Shown here piece after piece: positions 61,918 through 64,000 of a stretch of 64,000 bases of DNA. The notes beneath the pieces are model-generated. The model made no database searches, was not told the origin of the DNA, and was given only the letters and a program-made list of their open reading frames with translations. Location of the stretch: the NCBI RefSeq assembly GCF_018860425.1, contig NZ_JAHKPI010000025.1, positions 714,524 to 778,523 of the forward strand, read 5' to 3'. This stretch comes from Marinobacter sp. F3R08 (lineage in GTDB: Bacteria; Pseudomonadota; Gammaproteobacteria; Pseudomonadales; Oleiphilaceae). A program made the position numbers and the translations under genes. Within the stretch, counting starts at the first letter, position 1. The number at the start of each line of letters is the position of its first letter.

Positions 61918-62835
61918 CTATCCGGGAAGCGGAATGTACTCCTCCTCGTCACCCACAACCTTGCAGAAGCGACCCGACTGCCAATCTTCTTTGGCCTGTT
62001 CTATGCGCTCTTTCCGTGTGGAAACAAAATTCCACTCGATGAAACGTTTACCCAAAGGCTCTCCGCCGATCAACACAATCCGCGTGTCCTGTCTGGCTGT
62101 GATAGACGCAAAAGAACCGGGCGTCAGGATGGCCATGGAATGGGCAGACAGGGGTGTGCCAGCAATCTCCAGATCCCCGGTGACGACATAGATGGCCAGC
62201 TCGGAGGCGTTGGGAAGATCCAACGATTGTCCCGATTCCAGTTCAGCTTCGGCATACAGTGTGCGGGAAAACTGGCGGACGGGAGAAGTCAGGCCCCAGG
62301 CGCTGCCAATCAACACTCGCACGGTCACGCCGTCGATGTCCGCTTTCGGGATGTCCTCGCTCGAATAGTGATGAAAAGAAGGTTCTGCCTCCTGGTCATG
62401 TTCCGGTAAGGCGAGCCACAGTTGAAGCCCATGAACCCGGTGATTGGCATTGGTTACTTCCGGCCGTTCTCGTTCTGAATGAGCAATGCCTTTGCCTGCG
62501 ACCATCAGATTGATATCGCCGGGACGGATTGGCTGAACGCTGCCAACGGAATCCCGATGCAGAATCTCGCCTTCAAAAAGATAGGTTACCGTTGCAAGGC
62601 CAATGTGAGGATGCGGCCGCACGTTAATGCCCTCGCCGGCCTGAAAATCAGCGGGCCCCATCTCGTCGAAGAATATCCAGGGTCCAATCATCTTCCGTTT
62701 TGCGGTCGGTAAAAGTCGCCTGACCGAAAATCCACCTAAATCGGTTATCCGGGGCGTCAGTATCAGTTGAACTGAGTCGCAGGTTGCATTGTTGCTGCTG
62801 CATTCCTGTTCGACATCTTGAAGAACGTTACTCAT
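61918..62835 (-). CDS. Pirin family protein
   Basis: A 305-residue bicupin. The N-terminal cupin has the pirin iron-site residues His75 and His77 in RPHPHIGL, and His119 and Glu121 in GKGIAHSERE. The C-terminal cupin carries the typical LIGGEPLGKRFIEWNFVST. Bacterial pirins include quercetin 2,3-dioxygenase-type enzymes and redox regulators of metabolic enzymes. The N-terminal 25 residues with two Cys precede the usual pirin start and may be an extension. It is monocistronic, between the DUF1116 operon and an RND pump gene. Confidence 0.92.
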   Translation of the reverse strand: MSNVLQDVEQECSSNNATCDSVQLILTPRITDLGGFSVRRLLPTAKRKMIGPWIFFDEMGPADFQAGEGINVRPHPHIGLATVTYLFEGEILHRDSVGSVQPIRPGDINLMVAGKGIAHSERERPEVTNANHRVHGLQLWLALPEHDQEAEPSFHHYSSEDIPKADIDGVTVRVLIGSAWGLTSPVRQFSRTLYAEAELESGQSLDLPNASELAIYVVTGDLEIAGTPLSAHSMAILTPGSFASITARQDTRIVLIGGEPLGKRFIEWNFVSTRKERIEQAKEDWQSGRFCKVVGDEEEYIPLPG

Positions 62836-63018
62836 GGGTCCTCTCCGGTGGCGATTAGCATTTCATTTCCAGAGCACCCGCTCCTGAGCGGGACGAAAAA
62901 TCTTCTGCCTACCCCTGCCCTGGTAAAATAGTCATACCTCATAAATCAGAAATCGTCCACGCGGCCTCATTTGAACCTCCCGAAAACAGGCCCTGAAGGT
63001 CTTTGCCAGCCGGCGATC

Positions 63019-64000
63019 TCAGGCACGGTTGTTCTCTGTGATTTGCTGCTGCATTGCTACCGCTGTCCTCTCAGGCGTTTCAGCGCCCGCCTTCGCCCGT
63101 TGAATCACCGCATAGAACACCGGTGTAAACAGAAGACCAAATACAGTGACCCCGATCATCCCGGAAAATACGGCAATACCCATGGCATGTCGCATTTCCG
63201 CCCCGGCCCCAGTGGCCAGTACCAGTGGCACAACGCCGGCCGTGAAGGCGATGGAGGTCATCAGGATCGGGCGCAGGCGCAGACGACAGGCCTCAATGAT
63301 TGCCTGAAAATGAGTGTAGCCTCTGAGGTTCAGATCTCTGGCAAACTCCACCATCAGAATCGCATTTTTACTCGCCAGCGCTACGAGCACGATCAAACCA
63401 ATCTGGGTGAAAATATTGTTGTCACCGGAGGTTAACCATACACCTGCCAATGCCGACAACAGGGTCATTGGCACGATCAGAATGATGGCAAACGGCAACC
63501 GCAGGCTTTCGTACTGGGCGGCCAGTACAATGAATACCAGGAGGATAACCAGGGGGAACACAAATACCATGGTGTTACCGGCCAACTCTTGCTGGTAGGT
63601 CACTTCGGTCCATTCGAAGGCCATGCCTTCTGGCAGTGTCTGCGCCAGCACGTCCTCAATTGCCGACTGGGCCTGATCTGAACTGAAACCCGGAGCTGGC
63701 GAACCGTTCAATTCGGCCGTAGGGTAACCGTTGTAGCGCATAACCCGGTCCGGACCAATGGTTGATTGCACATCCATAATCGCGGAGAGCGGAATCATCC
63801 GACCCTGCTGATTACGAACCTTCAGGTTCAGGATGTGTTCGGGATCCAACCTTTTTTCGGCCTCTGCCTGTGCAATCACCTGATAGGTACTCCCAAACAG
63901 GTTGACGTCGTTGACGTAGACCGAGCCCAGGTACACCTGCAGGGTATCAAACACCGACTCTAGCGGAATGCCCAGAAGCATCGCACGTTCCCGATCGATA
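63019..64000 (-). CDS. RND multidrug efflux transporter, C-terminal part (5' end outside window)
   Basis: The frame stays open to the right edge of the window (DRERAMLLGIPLESVFDTLQ), so only the last 327 or so residues of a protein of about 1050 are seen. The visible part covers the second porter/docking region and the last six transmembrane helices. Family motifs are present: VRNQQGRMIPLSAI, GSPAPGFSS, ASKNAILMVEFA and RLRPILMTSIAF. It is of the AcrB/HAE1 type. The proton-relay Asp pair in helix 4 is off the window. Confidence 0.93.
   Translation of the reverse strand, partial: IDRERAMLLGIPLESVFDTLQVYLGSVYVNDVNLFGSTYQVIAQAEAEKRLDPEHILNLKVRNQQGRMIPLSAIMDVQSTIGPDRVMRYNGYPTAELNGSPAPGFSSDQAQSAIEDVLAQTLPEGMAFEWTEVTYQQELAGNTMVFVFPLVILLVFIVLAAQYESLRLPFAIILIVPMTLLSALAGVWLTSGDNNIFTQIGLIVLVALASKNAILMVEFARDLNLRGYTHFQAIIEACRLRLRPILMTSIAFTAGVVPLVLATGAGAEMRHAMGIAVFSGMIGVTVFGLLFTPVFYAVIQRAKAGAETPERTAVAMQQQITENNRA

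Overview
The window reads as chromosome from a marine gammaproteobacterium. A Marinobacter-like host is my best guess, from overall protein style, gene content and moderate GC; no 16S or housekeeping marker is present to prove it. About 60 protein-coding genes or gene fragments are supported. There is no complete tRNA, rRNA, CRISPR array, transposase or integrase gene.

Layout. 1-2.7 kb: the 3' part of a HerA-type hexameric ATPase gene followed by a phospholipase-D-like nuclease gene, a possible defence pair. 2.7-6.2 kb: a three-gene minus-strand operon (aegerolysin-like protein, 832-aa coiled-coil protein, 141-aa orphan). 7-20.6 kb: a catabolic/transport block with RidA, polyamine-type ABC transporter, quinone oxidoreductase, GST, AroQ-like and GhrA-like enzymes, LysR regulator, DUF1028, ArgE-like deacylase, flavin monooxygenase and FMN-dependent 2-hydroxyacid oxidase. 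20.6-30.5 kb: an accessory zone with a truncated SDR, a DODA/siderophore-interacting/cytochrome b561 group under a LysR regulator, two integron gene cassettes with recognisable attC sites but no integrase, an AraC-SDR pair, a decayed ampC and a globin. 30.4-34.8 kb: a GC-rich imported segment with the oxygen-dependent methionine synthase pair mesD-mesX, a flavin reductase and a MetR-like regulator. 35-47 kb: lipoproteins, a 1064-aa hybrid histidine kinase, a TonB siderophore receptor with a Fur box, gene relics, a chemoreceptor and a membrane-anchored kinase-like protein.

48-61.4 kb is a coherent heterocycle/ureide-type catabolic region. It holds a three-subunit molybdenum hydroxylase (the 2Fe-2S subunit is fused to a CoxG-type domain), an XdhC-like maturation factor, a cyclic-amidohydrolase-like enzyme, a MarR regulator, a complete Liv-type ABC transporter and a DUF1116 (AllG-like) protein. 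Similar palindromes (CAGTGTACTG and GCTCAGTATACTGAGC) lie in the divergent molybdenum hydroxylase/amidohydrolase intergenic region and upstream of the DUF1116 gene, which suggests one local regulon. A pirin and the 3' part of an RND efflux pump gene close the window.

The most unusual feature of the middle of the window is a set of short dispersed repeats. Family A (core TGTTCGCTTTTGTTTA) occurs seven times between 6.3 and 39.8 kb, always in the same orientation, and repeatedly sits exactly where a gene is cut off (SDR, bile-acid symporter, sucrase/ferredoxin-like) or beside an attC. Family B occurs as two pairs of direct repeats spaced 60 bp; one pair abuts a truncated YdeI-like gene. These look like scars of an integron-like or transposon-like process that I cannot name from sequence alone.
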